Notes under the pieces: generated by a model
What the model saw: only the letters and a program-made list of their open reading frames with translations
What the model was told of the DNA's origin: nothing
Databases searched by the model: none
From: Clostridia bacterium
GTDB taxonomy: Bacteria > Bacillota > Clostridia > TANB77 > CAG-508
NCBI GenBank assembly: GCA_017430135.1
Contig: JAFRNM010000018.1
Span: 124,001-188,000 of the forward strand
Length of the DNA stretch: 64,000 bases
Direction of reading: 5' to 3'
In this document: one piece after another, positions 36,743 through 45,366 of the stretch
Position numbering within the stretch: the first letter of the stretch is position 1
Layout of the letters: each line of letters begins with the position of its first letter
Position numbers and translations under genes: made by a program

Positions 36743-38467
36743 CTATTTATTTAATGCTATCATTGCATTTTTTAGTGCTTCTAATTTGCTATCTGCATCT
36801 TCGTTTGATGTTCCCTTTACTCCCATATAGAATTTGATTTTTGGTTCTGTTCCTGATGGTCTAACACAGCACCAGTTGTCATCTTCTAGTTCATAATATA
36901 ACACATTTGATTTTGGTAGTCCTGTTGTAGATGTTTCGCCTGTCATCATATTTTTTGATATATCTTTCTCTATGTCTTTAAATGTTAAAACTTTGTAATC
37001 TCCAATTTTTTCTACTGGTGTATTTCTCATATCTGTCATCATTTTTTTGATTTCTTCTGCACCTTGTGGGCCTTCTTTTACTATTGATACTTGAGTTTCT
37101 TTATAGTATCCATATTTTTTGTAAATATTTTGCATTTGATCCCAAAGTGTTATACCTTGTTCTCTATAATATGCTGCTGCTTCGCATAATGCCATTACAG
37201 CTGCTATTCCATCTTTATCTCTTGCATAATCTCCAATTAAGCAACCATAGCTTTCTTCAAAGCCAAACACATAAGTTTTATCACCATTTTCTTCTGCTGT
37301 TTTCATTACTTTTCCTATATTTTTAAATCCTGTTAAAACTTCTATTAATTCTAAATTATATTCTTTTGCAATTGCATCTGCTAGGTTTGAAGATACTATT
37401 GTTTTTATTAACATTCCATTATTAGGAAGAATTCCTTTTTCTTTCATTTGAGAAATTCTGTATTCCGCAATTAATAGAGCAGACATATTTCCTGTATATG
37501 TTTCATAGCTTCCTGTTTTTATATCTTTTGCAAAAATTCCTAATCTATCTGCATCAGGGTCTGTTGCTAAAACAACATCTGCATCTACTTTTTTAGCTAA
37601 TTCTAATGCTAATTTGAAAGCTTTTGGATCTTCTGGGTTTGGATAATCAACTGTTGGGAAAGCTCCATCTGGATCTTTTTGTTCTGGAACTACATATACA
37701 TTTTCAAATCCTATTTCATTTAAAAGTCTTTCTACTACTGTATTTCCTGTTCCATGCAATGGAGTATATACTATTTTTAAATCTTTTCCATTCTTTTTAA
37801 CAATTTCTGGATTTAAAACTGATTTTTTTAGAACGTCTAAGTATTTATCATCCATTTCTTTTCCAATTATTGTTAATAAACCTTTTTGTTTTGCTTCTTC
37901 TTCAGTGATTTCTTTTATTTCTTTAAAACTTTCTATTGCTCTTACTTTTGCTGTAATATCTTTATCTACAGGTGGCACTATTTGAGCCCCATCATCCCAA
38001 TAAACTTTGTATCCATTATATTTTGGTGGATTGTGGCTCGCTGTAATCATTACACCTGCTGTACAACCTAATTCTCTTACAGCAAATGATAATTCTGGAA
38101 CTGGTCTTAAATTTTCGAATAAATATGCTTTTATTCCATTTGCACATAAAATTAAAGCTGTTTGAAGGCTGAATTCTTTTGACATTCTTCTTGAATCATA
38201 GCTAATTGCAACCCCCTTGTTTTGAACTCCTTTTTCTACAATGTAATTTGCTAATCCTTGTGTTGCTTTTCCTACTGTGTATTTATTCATTCTGTTTGTT
38301 CCTGCTCCTATAACTCCACGAAGACCTGCTGTTCCAAATTCTAATTCCTTATAGAATCTATCTTCTATCTCTTTTTCATCATCTTTTATTGCTAATAATT
38401 CTTGTTTGGTTGCTTCATCGAATTCATCGCTTTCGCACCATTTTTTATATTCTTCTAAATAATTCAT
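36743..38467 (-). CDS. Alpha-phosphoglucomutase / phosphomannomutase family
   Basis: A 574-residue alpha-D-phosphohexomutase that interconverts glucose-6-phosphate and glucose-1-phosphate. The catalytic serine lies in VMITASHNPPKYNGYK (near residue 145), the metal-binding loop in ATDPDADRLGIF (near 305), the sugar-binding loop in FGFEESYG (near 400) and the phosphate loop in CVRPSGTEPKIKFY near the end. Length matches the PgcA-type enzymes of Firmicutes. ATG at 38467 has AGGAGG upstream. It lies beside a UDP-sugar pyrophosphorylase gene, which uses its product. Confidence 0.93.
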   Translation of the reverse strand: MNYLEEYKKWCESDEFDEATKQELLAIKDDEKEIEDRFYKELEFGTAGLRGVIGAGTNRMNKYTVGKATQGLANYIVEKGVQNKGVAISYDSRRMSKEFSLQTALILCANGIKAYLFENLRPVPELSFAVRELGCTAGVMITASHNPPKYNGYKVYWDDGAQIVPPVDKDITAKVRAIESFKEIKEITEEEAKQKGLLTIIGKEMDDKYLDVLKKSVLNPEIVKKNGKDLKIVYTPLHGTGNTVVERLLNEIGFENVYVVPEQKDPDGAFPTVDYPNPEDPKAFKLALELAKKVDADVVLATDPDADRLGIFAKDIKTGSYETYTGNMSALLIAEYRISQMKEKGILPNNGMLIKTIVSSNLADAIAKEYNLELIEVLTGFKNIGKVMKTAEENGDKTYVFGFEESYGCLIGDYARDKDGIAAVMALCEAAAYYREQGITLWDQMQNIYKKYGYYKETQVSIVKEGPQGAEEIKKMMTDMRNTPVEKIGDYKVLTFKDIEKDISKNMMTGETSTTGLPKSNVLYYELEDDNWCCVRPSGTEPKIKFYMGVKGTSNEDADSKLEALKNAMIALNK

Positions 38468-38525
38468 ATTTATACCTCCTTATTTCCTTTCTTAATATAT
38501 ACTAATTAGAAAAAAAATACAATAT

Positions 38526-38561
38526 AAAAACCGAATTTTATATTAATAAAATTCGGTTTTT
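38526..38561 (-). terminator. Terminator after the pyrophosphorylase gene
   Basis: AAAAACCGAATTTTAT and ATAAAATTCGGTTTTT form a perfect 16-bp stem with a 4-nt loop, immediately after the stop codon. It separates the pyrophosphorylase from the mutase transcript. Confidence 0.85.
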
Positions 38562-38564
38562 ATA

Positions 38565-39815
38565 TTATTTTAATTTATAGAAATCTTCATACAACTTTCT
38601 TGCAGTACTTGGACAATCAACACCTGCTGAATCAGCATTTTTAACTGGTGCAAATTCTTCTTCTCTTTTTACTCTTAATACAGCTAAATCATCTACTGCT
38701 CCAAATGCATCAAATAAGAAAGCTTCAAATTTATATGCATTTGGTGAATCTGGAACTACTAAGTTTCCATCTTTATCTATGTATTTAGCTTTTTTATACG
38801 CACTATGATATGGTAATGGATTAGCTCCCATTCTTTTTATTGCATCTAAACTAAATAAATTACATAAAATGTGAGACTCTCCATATAAAAGTTCACCATT
38901 TTCATCTGTTGCTTCTGCCATTTCATCTGTAATTTCTGAATATTCTATAACATATGGTTTACCATTTTTCTTGCAAAATACTCCAACCTTTTCATGTGGA
39001 TTTGCTTTTACTAATGATTTTCCAGCAACTGATACTTTTTTATCTATTGCAATTCCCATTAAAACTGGGTCTACCATTTTTACTAAGCAGTTGTCAACAC
39101 CGCCAATAAATACCCATTCTACGCCTAGTTCTTCCATTTTATCTACCATTCCGTTTTTTACCAAAGCTTCATATATTCCACCGTGTCCATCTGCTGCTTC
39201 TTTTACTAATCCATCTTCATTTATTAAGATTTTTCCTTCTGTATCTACCATTGGAAGTTCACCTTGCATAAAGAAAAATAGATTTTTATCTTTTTGATAT
39301 CCAAAGAATTTATTTTTTTCAAAGAATTTTATTGTCTCTTCATTATTCTCTCTACTTGTCATTATAAACCATGGAATAGTTACATCATATTTTTGTGCTT
39401 CTTCTTTTATTCCGTCTGCTAATAATTCGAATAAAGATTTATGAGAATCTAACCCAATATCATAAGTACCTTTTGGACCATTGTGTCCTAATCTTGTACC
39501 TTGCCCACCAGCCATAGTTACGGCAGCAAGTTTACCTTCCTTAATAGCTTTTTTTCCTATTGCTTCATAAGTTTTATATTCTTCATTTAATTTGTATTTA
39601 TCTAAATACTCAATTGGTTCTATTACATCTTTGTCATTTTTTATTTCTTTTTTTGTATTTGCATATAAGCTATTTATTAATTCATAATCTATATTTGATA
39701 ATTGATGAACAAGCTCTTTCTTCTTATTGTCATCAAGTGTTTCATAATGATTTAAAAGATGTTCTTGTCCATATTTCTTTAGTTCATATTTAATTTCTTC
39801 TAAATTTTTATCCAT
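38565..39815 (-). CDS. UTP-sugar-1-phosphate uridylyltransferase (UDPGP/UAP1 family)
   Basis: A 416-residue nucleotidyltransferase of the UDPGP family that makes UDP-glucose or UDP-N-acetylglucosamine from UTP and the sugar-1-phosphate. The nucleotide-binding loop is VTMAGGQGTRLGHNGPKG (near residue 100). The middle section has PWFIMTSRENNEET and WVFIGGVDNCLVKMVDP, the uridine/sugar-binding region, and the end has LPYHSAYKKAKYID. Bacterial UAP1-type enzymes vary between glucose and N-acetylglucosamine, so the substrate is not fixed by sequence; the neighbouring phosphoglucomutase favours UDP-glucose. ATG at 39815 is preceded by AGGAGG. Confidence 0.88.
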   Translation of the reverse strand: MDKNLEEIKYELKKYGQEHLLNHYETLDDNKKKELVHQLSNIDYELINSLYANTKKEIKNDKDVIEPIEYLDKYKLNEEYKTYEAIGKKAIKEGKLAAVTMAGGQGTRLGHNGPKGTYDIGLDSHKSLFELLADGIKEEAQKYDVTIPWFIMTSRENNEETIKFFEKNKFFGYQKDKNLFFFMQGELPMVDTEGKILINEDGLVKEAADGHGGIYEALVKNGMVDKMEELGVEWVFIGGVDNCLVKMVDPVLMGIAIDKKVSVAGKSLVKANPHEKVGVFCKKNGKPYVIEYSEITDEMAEATDENGELLYGESHILCNLFSLDAIKRMGANPLPYHSAYKKAKYIDKDGNLVVPDSPNAYKFEAFLFDAFGAVDDLAVLRVKREEEFAPVKNADSAGVDCPSTARKLYEDFYKLK

Positions 39816-40079
39816 ATAAAATCCTCCTAAGTTCTTTTTTTATGGTATTTAAATCATATATCAATTTTTATGTTTAGTCAAGTAATTTTAGAAGGATTTT
39901 TTATGTAAGAACAATAGCGAACATTATTATAATTACAAAAGATAAAATTTAATGCAAATGTCCGCGTCATTGTTCGCGCGCAAATTTTCAAAGAAAATTT
40001 CTGTACATCTGTTAGCGAAGCTTTTATATTATAGGGAAGTTCAAAGAACTTTCTTATAATATAAAAAAACATAGAAACT
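39816..40079. other. Noncoding stretch with hairpins and a GC-rich patch
   Basis: It carries the promoter side of the pyrophosphorylase gene and an AT-rich imperfect hairpin at 40022-40067 (TTTTATATTATAgGGAAGTTC and its near complement) that can end transcription of the gene at 40080. At 39958-39983 there is an unusually GC-rich patch with a near-repeat TGTCCGCG/TGTTCGCG. No convincing gene was found here. Confidence 0.5.
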
Positions 40080-40523
40080 TTATATTTTTCCATTGGTCAT
40101 AAGTACATTTTTATAATTTTGTCTGATTTCTTCTGTTTTAATTCCTACTTCTTCTAATGAATAACAATCTATAATTTCTATATTTTTATAATTCTTTATT
40201 TGATTTAAATTTTTATTTATTTTTTCTATATAATTTTCATTACCTTTTACAAATATTATTGATTCACTTTTATCTTCTATTAATGTTTTATATTTACTTT
40301 CATCTTCATTTTTCCAATTTATATTTAATACTTTCTCTTTTATATCTTTATTTATATTAACATTTTTAACTAAATGCTTTATTGTTTCTTCTAAATTGTT
40401 TTGTGTAAAAACATACACATTTTTCTTATTTTTAAAATTTTCATTTATATATGGGAGCATTATCATTTCCATATGATAATCACTAGCATAGAATGCACAA
40501 GCATTTTTATCTGGTACTGCCAT
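40080..40523 (-). CDS. Hypothetical protein, MEDS-domain-like
   Basis: A 147-residue protein with no firmly recognised family. The start AVPDKNACAFYASDYHMEMI followed by LPYINENFKNKKNVYVFTQN and alternating strands and helices (SIIFVKGNENYIEKI, IEIIDCYSLEEV) suggests a RecA-like or MEDS-type sensory fold. I start at ATG 40523 because AAAGGAAGG lies 9 nt upstream; an upstream TTG at 40586 extends the frame but has no ribosome-binding site. A hairpin follows the stop codon. It is divergent from spoIIR. Confidence 0.55.
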   Translation of the reverse strand: MAVPDKNACAFYASDYHMEMIMLPYINENFKNKKNVYVFTQNNLEETIKHLVKNVNINKDIKEKVLNINWKNEDESKYKTLIEDKSESIIFVKGNENYIEKINKNLNQIKNYKNIEIIDCYSLEEVGIKTEEIRQNYKNVLMTNGKI

Positions 40524-40741
40524 ATAGAACCTTCCTTTCGATTTAACTTTTGTATATTTTAATGTTTTCTTTTGCGTGACTTCCAAATTTTACCATTTCA
40601 TTACAAATATGTCAATATTATTTCAAATAAATTCATCGTGTTTTTTCGACAAATGCTTAATTTTCTCTGTATTTAAAGGCAAAATGTATAATTTTTGAAA
40701 AAAAGTAAATAATTATTTTAAAAGTATTTTGGAGGTAATTT

Positions 40742-41407
40742 ATGAAAAAATTTATAAATATTATTAAAAATCCCAAATTTAAAATGATTAGTATTTTGAC
40801 TTTTCTTCTATTTATATATACAACAATTTGTGCAATTTCGTATGCTAAAAGTGTATCTCAGGGGCTTTCAGATAGCGTATTTAGACTTCATGTAATTGCA
40901 AATAGCGATAGCGAGGAAGATCAAAATTTAAAATATAAAGTTCGTGATAATCTAATTGAATATATGAATTCTTTAATTCCTCAATGCGAAAATAAAAAAG
41001 TAGTAATCTCTAAAGCTCAAGAACATATAGAAGATTTTAAACAAATTGCTAAAAATACCATAATTTCAGAAGGTTATGATTATGACGTTGAAGTTGAAAT
41101 TGGTAATTTTGAATTTCCTACAAAACATTATGGTGATATAAGCTTTCCAGCAGGTTTCTATGATGCTTTAAAAGTAAAAATTGGAAAAGCAGAAGGTCAA
41201 AATTGGTGGTGCGTAATGTTTCCCCCACTTTGTTTTGTAGACATTTCTACTGGTATAGTTCCTGAAAAATCAAAAAATGAAATGAAAAATAATATGAATG
41301 AAGAGGAATTTGCTCTTATTTCTGATAATAAAAATTCAGATATCCAATTTAAATTTAAGCTTCTTGAGTTTTTTGGCTCTCATGGTATGCTTACTGCTAA
41401 AAAGTAA
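40742..41407 (+). CDS. spoIIR: Stage II sporulation protein R
   Basis: A 221-residue secreted signalling protein. In sporulation it is made in the forespore, exported to the intermembrane space and needed to activate the SpoIIGA protease, which processes pro-sigma-E. The N-terminal hydrophobic segment (~17-35, ISILTFLLFIYTTICAIS) is the export signal. The family core follows: FRLHVIANSDSEEDQNLKYK, FPTKHYGDISFPAGFYDALK and WWCVMFPPLCFVD. ATG at 40742 has GGAGG 7 nt upstream. Length is normal. Together with the spore protein at 13048 it marks a spore-former. Confidence 0.93.
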   Translation: MKKFINIIKNPKFKMISILTFLLFIYTTICAISYAKSVSQGLSDSVFRLHVIANSDSEEDQNLKYKVRDNLIEYMNSLIPQCENKKVVISKAQEHIEDFKQIAKNTIISEGYDYDVEVEIGNFEFPTKHYGDISFPAGFYDALKVKIGKAEGQNWWCVMFPPLCFVDISTGIVPEKSKNEMKNNMNEEEFALISDNKNSDIQFKFKLLEFFGSHGMLTAKK

Positions 41408-41517
41408 TAACAATTAAGCTAAATATATAATCTTTTTAAAATTTTATTGCTTATTTTTTAGATTTATGTTATATTTCATATTAGACTATATTAAAAAACA
41501 AACTAGGAGGAATTAAA

Positions 41518-42777
41518 TTGGAAAAATTAGTTATAAAAGGACCTACTCCCTTAAAAGGAGAAGTTACTATAAATGGAGCCAAAAACGCAGCTGTTGCAAT
41601 TTTACCTGCAGCACTTTTAATAGATGGAATATGTACTATTGAAAATTTACCAAATATAAGTGATGTAAATATTTGTTGTCAAATTTTAGAAGCACTTGGT
41701 GCAAAAATCACAAGAAATGGAAAACATTCAATTACAATAGATTCTAGAAACATTACAACAACAAAAGCACCTTTAGATTTAACAAGTAAATTTAGAGCAT
41801 CTTATTATGTAATTGGAGCAATGCTTAGCCGTAAGGGTGAAATAGAAGTTGGTATGCCTGGTGGTTGTAAATTAGGTGCAAGACCTATTGACCAACATAT
41901 TAAAGGTTTTGAAGCCCTAGGGGCTGTTGTAGACACTGGAAAAGGTGTTATTTCAGCTAAAGCTAAAGAATTAGTTGGAAATACTATATATATGGATGTT
42001 GTTTCTGTTGGAGCAACAATAAATGTTATGCTATCTGCTGTTCTTGCAAAAGGAACAACAGTAATAGATAATGCCGCAAAAGAACCTCATATTGTTGATG
42101 TTGCAAACTTCTTAAACACTATGGGAGCAGATATTAGAGGTGCTGGAACAGACATGATAAAAATAAATGGAGTTGAAAAACTTAGTGGTGGCGCTACATA
42201 TAGTGTTGTACCAGATCAAATAGAAGCAGGAACATTCATGCTTGCAGCTGTTGCAACCAAAGGAGATTTATTACTTAAAAATTGTATTACAAAACACTTA
42301 GAATCAATTACAGCCAAAATAATTGAAGTAGGTGGACAAGTTGAGGATTATGGAGATAGTATAAGAGTTTATTGTGACCAAAGACCTAAAAAAGCAAGTA
42401 TAAAAACTCTTCCATATCCAGGTTTTCCAACAGACTTACAACCTCAAATGGGAGTTGTATTATCTTTAGCAGATGGAACAAGCACTATAAACGAAAGTAT
42501 TTGGGAATCAAGATTTCAATATACTGATGAATTAAATAAAATGGGTGCAAAAATAACTGCACAAGGAAAATCAGCCTTCTTTGAAGGAGTAGAAAAATTA
42601 TATGGTGCCCCTGTTTACTCAACAGACCTTAGAGCAGGAGCCGCTTTAATAATAGCAGGAACAGCTGCTGAAGGAACAACAGAAGTTTATAACCTTGAAC
42701 ATATTGATAGAGGTTATGAAAATATAGAAGAAAGATTTAGAGCAATTGGAGCTAATATTCAAAGAGTTATAGAATAA
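41518..42777 (+). CDS. murA: UDP-N-acetylglucosamine 1-carboxyvinyltransferase
   Basis: A 419-residue cytoplasmic enzyme that transfers enolpyruvate from PEP to UDP-GlcNAc, the first committed step of peptidoglycan synthesis. The N-terminal substrate loop is INGAKNAAVAILPAALL with the essential lysine-asparagine pair. The catalytic cysteine lies in MPGGCKLGARPIDQH (near residue 117), the site fosfomycin alkylates in this family. The later FPTDLQPQM and SIWESRFQYTDEL motifs are also present. The start is TTG at 41518 with AGGAGG 9 nt upstream. The WalJ-like gene follows after 13 bp and RlmH after 40 bp more, so these form a likely operon. Confidence 0.95.
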   Translation: MEKLVIKGPTPLKGEVTINGAKNAAVAILPAALLIDGICTIENLPNISDVNICCQILEALGAKITRNGKHSITIDSRNITTTKAPLDLTSKFRASYYVIGAMLSRKGEIEVGMPGGCKLGARPIDQHIKGFEALGAVVDTGKGVISAKAKELVGNTIYMDVVSVGATINVMLSAVLAKGTTVIDNAAKEPHIVDVANFLNTMGADIRGAGTDMIKINGVEKLSGGATYSVVPDQIEAGTFMLAAVATKGDLLLKNCITKHLESITAKIIEVGGQVEDYGDSIRVYCDQRPKKASIKTLPYPGFPTDLQPQMGVVLSLADGTSTINESIWESRFQYTDELNKMGAKITAQGKSAFFEGVEKLYGAPVYSTDLRAGAALIIAGTAAEGTTEVYNLEHIDRGYENIEERFRAIGANIQRVIE

Positions 42778-42790
42778 GGAGAAAATACAA

Positions 42791-43585
42791 ATGTTAAACT
42801 TTTGTAGCTTATACAGTGGCAGTAGTGGAAATAGTTTATTTGTGCAATCCGAAAACACTAATCTTCTTGTAGATTGTGGTGTAAGTGCAAAAAAAATAGA
42901 AACAGCATTAACTGATTTAAATATAAATCCCAATTCAATAGATGGAATATTGATAACCCATGAGCATAGTGACCACGTTCAAGGTTTAGGTGTTTTTGCT
43001 AAAAAATTCAATGTGCCAGTTTTTGTAAATAAACAAACACTAGATGCAATGCCAAAACAAAAGGAAAAATTGGAAAGCTGTAATGCAAACATAACTAATT
43101 TCGAAGTTGGAGATCATTTAGAAATTAAAAACTTAAAAATTAAATCATTTTCAATTCCACATGATGCTGCAAATCCCTGTGGATTTACTATAACAGATAA
43201 TTGCAAAACCATTGGTATTGCAACAGATATAGGACACATGACAACTGACATTTTAAAAGAATTAGAACCTAGTGATTTTCTTTTATTAGAATCAAATTAT
43301 GACCCTGAAGTTTTAAAATGTTCACCATATCCATATCATTTAAAGCAAAGAATTGCTGGTCCAAATGGACATTTACCAAACGAGATGGCAGGAAAAACTA
43401 TATCTTATCTTTTAAAAAGTAATTTAAAAAAAGCAATGCTAGGTCATTTAAGCAAAGAAAACAATTTTCCAGAACTAGCTTACAAATCAGTTGTTGAAGA
43501 ACTTATTAGTAATAGTTATGATGAAAATTCTTTGAGTCTAAGTGTTGCTAGTAGAGATGTTCATGGAAAAATTATTCAAATTTAA
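42791..43585 (+). CDS. walJ: Metallo-beta-lactamase-fold hydrolase, WalJ/YycJ-like
   Basis: A 264-residue hydrolase. It opens with LNFCSLYSGSSGNSLFVQSE, the typical YycJ start, and has the metal-binding motif THEHSDHVQG near residue 56, a later histidine in SIPHDAANPCGF, an aspartate in IATDIGHM and a final histidine in LGHLSKENN. YycJ/WalJ proteins are usually found with the WalRK system and RlmH and are linked to DNA replication and cell-wall coordination. Here murA lies upstream and rlmH downstream, but walR/walK are not adjacent (a WalR-like regulator is at 805-1551). ATG follows AGGAGA. Confidence 0.9.
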   Translation: MLNFCSLYSGSSGNSLFVQSENTNLLVDCGVSAKKIETALTDLNINPNSIDGILITHEHSDHVQGLGVFAKKFNVPVFVNKQTLDAMPKQKEKLESCNANITNFEVGDHLEIKNLKIKSFSIPHDAANPCGFTITDNCKTIGIATDIGHMTTDILKELEPSDFLLLESNYDPEVLKCSPYPYHLKQRIAGPNGHLPNEMAGKTISYLLKSNLKKAMLGHLSKENNFPELAYKSVVEELISNSYDENSLSLSVASRDVHGKIIQI

Positions 43586-43625
43586 TTAACATTATATATA
43601 GCTAAATATATATTGGAGGAATAAC

Positions 43626-44105
43626 ATGTTAAATATTAATATAATATGTGTAGGAAAAATTAAAGAAAAATTTTTTTCAAGTGCAATTGAAGAATATTCT
43701 AAAAGACTTTCAAAATATTGTAAATTGGACATCTTAGAACTACCAGATGAAAAAATACCAGATAATCCAAATGAAACAATAGAAAATATTGTTAAAGAAA
43801 AAGAATGCAACAACATTTTGAAACATCTAAAAAAAGATTCTTACATAATCGCCTTAGATTTAAAAGGAAAAGAATACACTTCTGTTGAATTTTCTGAAAA
43901 ATTGGAAAGTCTTTCTATGACAAATAGCAAAATAACATTCATTATCGGCGGTTCTCTTGGATTAACAGACAATCTTTTAAGCCATTGCAATGAAAAAATA
44001 TGCTTTTCTAAAATGACATTTCCTCATCAACTAATTAGAATATTTTTGGTTGAACAAATATATAGAGCTTTCAAAATTTCAAATAATGAAAGTTATCATA
44101 AGTAA
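43626..44105 (+). CDS. rlmH: 23S rRNA (pseudouridine-1915-N3)-methyltransferase
   Basis: A 159-residue SPOUT-family methyltransferase that modifies pseudouridine 1915 in helix 69 of 23S rRNA, at the ribosome decoding bridge. Family signatures are the start INIICVGKIKEKFFSSAIEEY, the SAM-binding knot FIIGGSLGLTDNLL and the C-terminal MTFPHQLIRIFLVEQIYRAF...ESYHK. Length is typical. GGAGG lies 7 nt before ATG 43626. It is the third gene of the murA-walJ-rlmH cluster. Because it alters the decoding centre, it could be looked at in strains with unusual recoding, though nothing in its sequence is abnormal. Confidence 0.95.
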   Translation: MLNINIICVGKIKEKFFSSAIEEYSKRLSKYCKLDILELPDEKIPDNPNETIENIVKEKECNNILKHLKKDSYIIALDLKGKEYTSVEFSEKLESLSMTNSKITFIIGGSLGLTDNLLSHCNEKICFSKMTFPHQLIRIFLVEQIYRAFKISNNESYHK

Positions 44106-44117
44106 TTTATAAAATTA

Positions 44118-44216
44118 TTGTGGGAAAATAAAAGAATACACATGGGATTTTTTAAGGGCTAAACAGAATAAAAAAGTACCATTGTTATTTTTTGAGGGGA
44201 ACTTATTTTCCCACAA
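44118..44216. repeat. 99-bp element bounded by 14-bp perfect inverted repeats
   Basis: TTGTGGGAAAATAA (44118-44131) is repeated inverted as TTATTTTCCCACAA (44203-44216), 71 bp apart. It lies in a 419-bp gap (44106-44524) with no convincing gene. It could be a small non-autonomous mobile element or a structured RNA/terminator; flanking duplications are not obvious. Confidence 0.55.
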
Positions 44217-44524
44217 AGTTAAAAACTATAATTATGTGTTGGATATCATTTTCAAAAGAATTTTAGTCAAAATTTTTATAACTATCTTTCTAATACAAAT
44301 AAATATTGATAAAAAAATTATTAATTTTAAAATTTCAATACCTCCTTTTGAAATAAAATTTATATGATTTAAATCTAATTTTTCTCATTATAATTAAATT
44401 TTTCTTATTTGTCAACATAAATCGTTCGACAAAATTCGACATAGCTGTTATGAACCTCAAAAATGCTTCCAGATTTCTTCTAAAATTCAATTTTATTGCA
44501 TACAAATTAAATGCGAGGGATATT

Positions 44525-45133
44525 ATGAATTTTTTATATGCTTTTTTAGTTTGTTTTTTTATTGTATTCTGTTCTGAAATTGGAGATAAAACGCAACTTC
44601 TTGTGCTCTCTTTTTCAAGCAAAAGTAAAACATCTTCAATTTTATTAGGAGTGTCTTTAGGGACATTTTTCAGCCATGGTCTTGCCATTCTTTTTGGTAG
44701 TAAACTTGGAACATTAGATGATGGAAATTTTAAACATATTTTAGATATTATTACATATTCATCTTTTCTTTTAATTGGTATAACCGGATTTTTTATAGGA
44801 GAAAATGAAAACGAAAATGGTTCAAAAAACAAATTTCTTAACAAAATTTCAAAGTTAAAGCTTAACTACGTTCTAATAGTTGCAATTTGTATAGTTATTG
44901 GAGAAATTGGAGATAAAACATTTCTTTCTTCATTAGGAATGGGCATTCAATACCCAAATTACAAGCTTGCACTAATTTTAGGATCAATATGCGGAATGGC
45001 ATGCAGTAACTTTTTTGCAATTATATTTGGAAAATTTTTATATAAAAAATTTGACAATAAAGTTATTAGCTTTGTTTCAAACTTGCTATTTATAATATTT
45101 GGTTTAATTGGATTTTTAACAATAAAAAGATAA
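44525..45133 (+). CDS. UPF0016/TMEM165-GDT1 family cation transporter
   Basis: A 202-residue membrane protein with six hydrophobic segments in two homologous halves. Each half carries the family motif E-x-G-D-K-T: SEIGDKTQLL (residues 17-26) and GEIGDKTFLS (around 126-135). UPF0016/GDT1 proteins export manganese or calcium. I prefer the start at ATG 44525, directly before the first membrane segment with GAGGGA upstream; the frame is open back to an ATG at 44450 but that adds a basic extension without a ribosome-binding site. I looked for a manganese (yybP-ykoY) riboswitch upstream and saw none. A GAACTAGA/TCTAGTTC stem lies just after the stop codon. Confidence 0.85.
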   Translation: MNFLYAFLVCFFIVFCSEIGDKTQLLVLSFSSKSKTSSILLGVSLGTFFSHGLAILFGSKLGTLDDGNFKHILDIITYSSFLLIGITGFFIGENENENGSKNKFLNKISKLKLNYVLIVAICIVIGEIGDKTFLSSLGMGIQYPNYKLALILGSICGMACSNFFAIIFGKFLYKKFDNKVISFVSNLLFIIFGLIGFLTIKR

Positions 45134-45366
45134 GAACTAGACGTCCTGTTAAAGAGAAATCTAGTTCAATAAACAAAAAATAAATATAAATATATGATAT
45201 TTATTATTGAAATTGTAGCAAAAAGAACCATAATTGTCAATAAAAAAATGAATAATTTTTCCAAAAAACTGGTAAAATATAAATTAAAGTGATATACTCT
45301 AATAAAAGTTAAAAATATGAAATAAAATTCATGATTTTTAATAAAATTTTACATAGGAGGATTTAT

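Noticed and set aside
39878..40093. 71-codon open frame on the minus strand
   Set aside because: It overlaps hairpins and the end of the gene at 40080, has no good ribosome-binding site, and its translation has no protein-like pattern.
44182..44367. 61-codon open frame on the plus strand
   Set aside because: It begins inside the inverted-repeat element and has no ribosome-binding site; composition is that of translated AT-rich noncoding DNA.
44380..44524. Manganese riboswitch (yybP-ykoY) upstream of the UPF0016 transporter
   Set aside because: I could not find the conserved helices and loop sequences; only ordinary AT-rich sequence is present.
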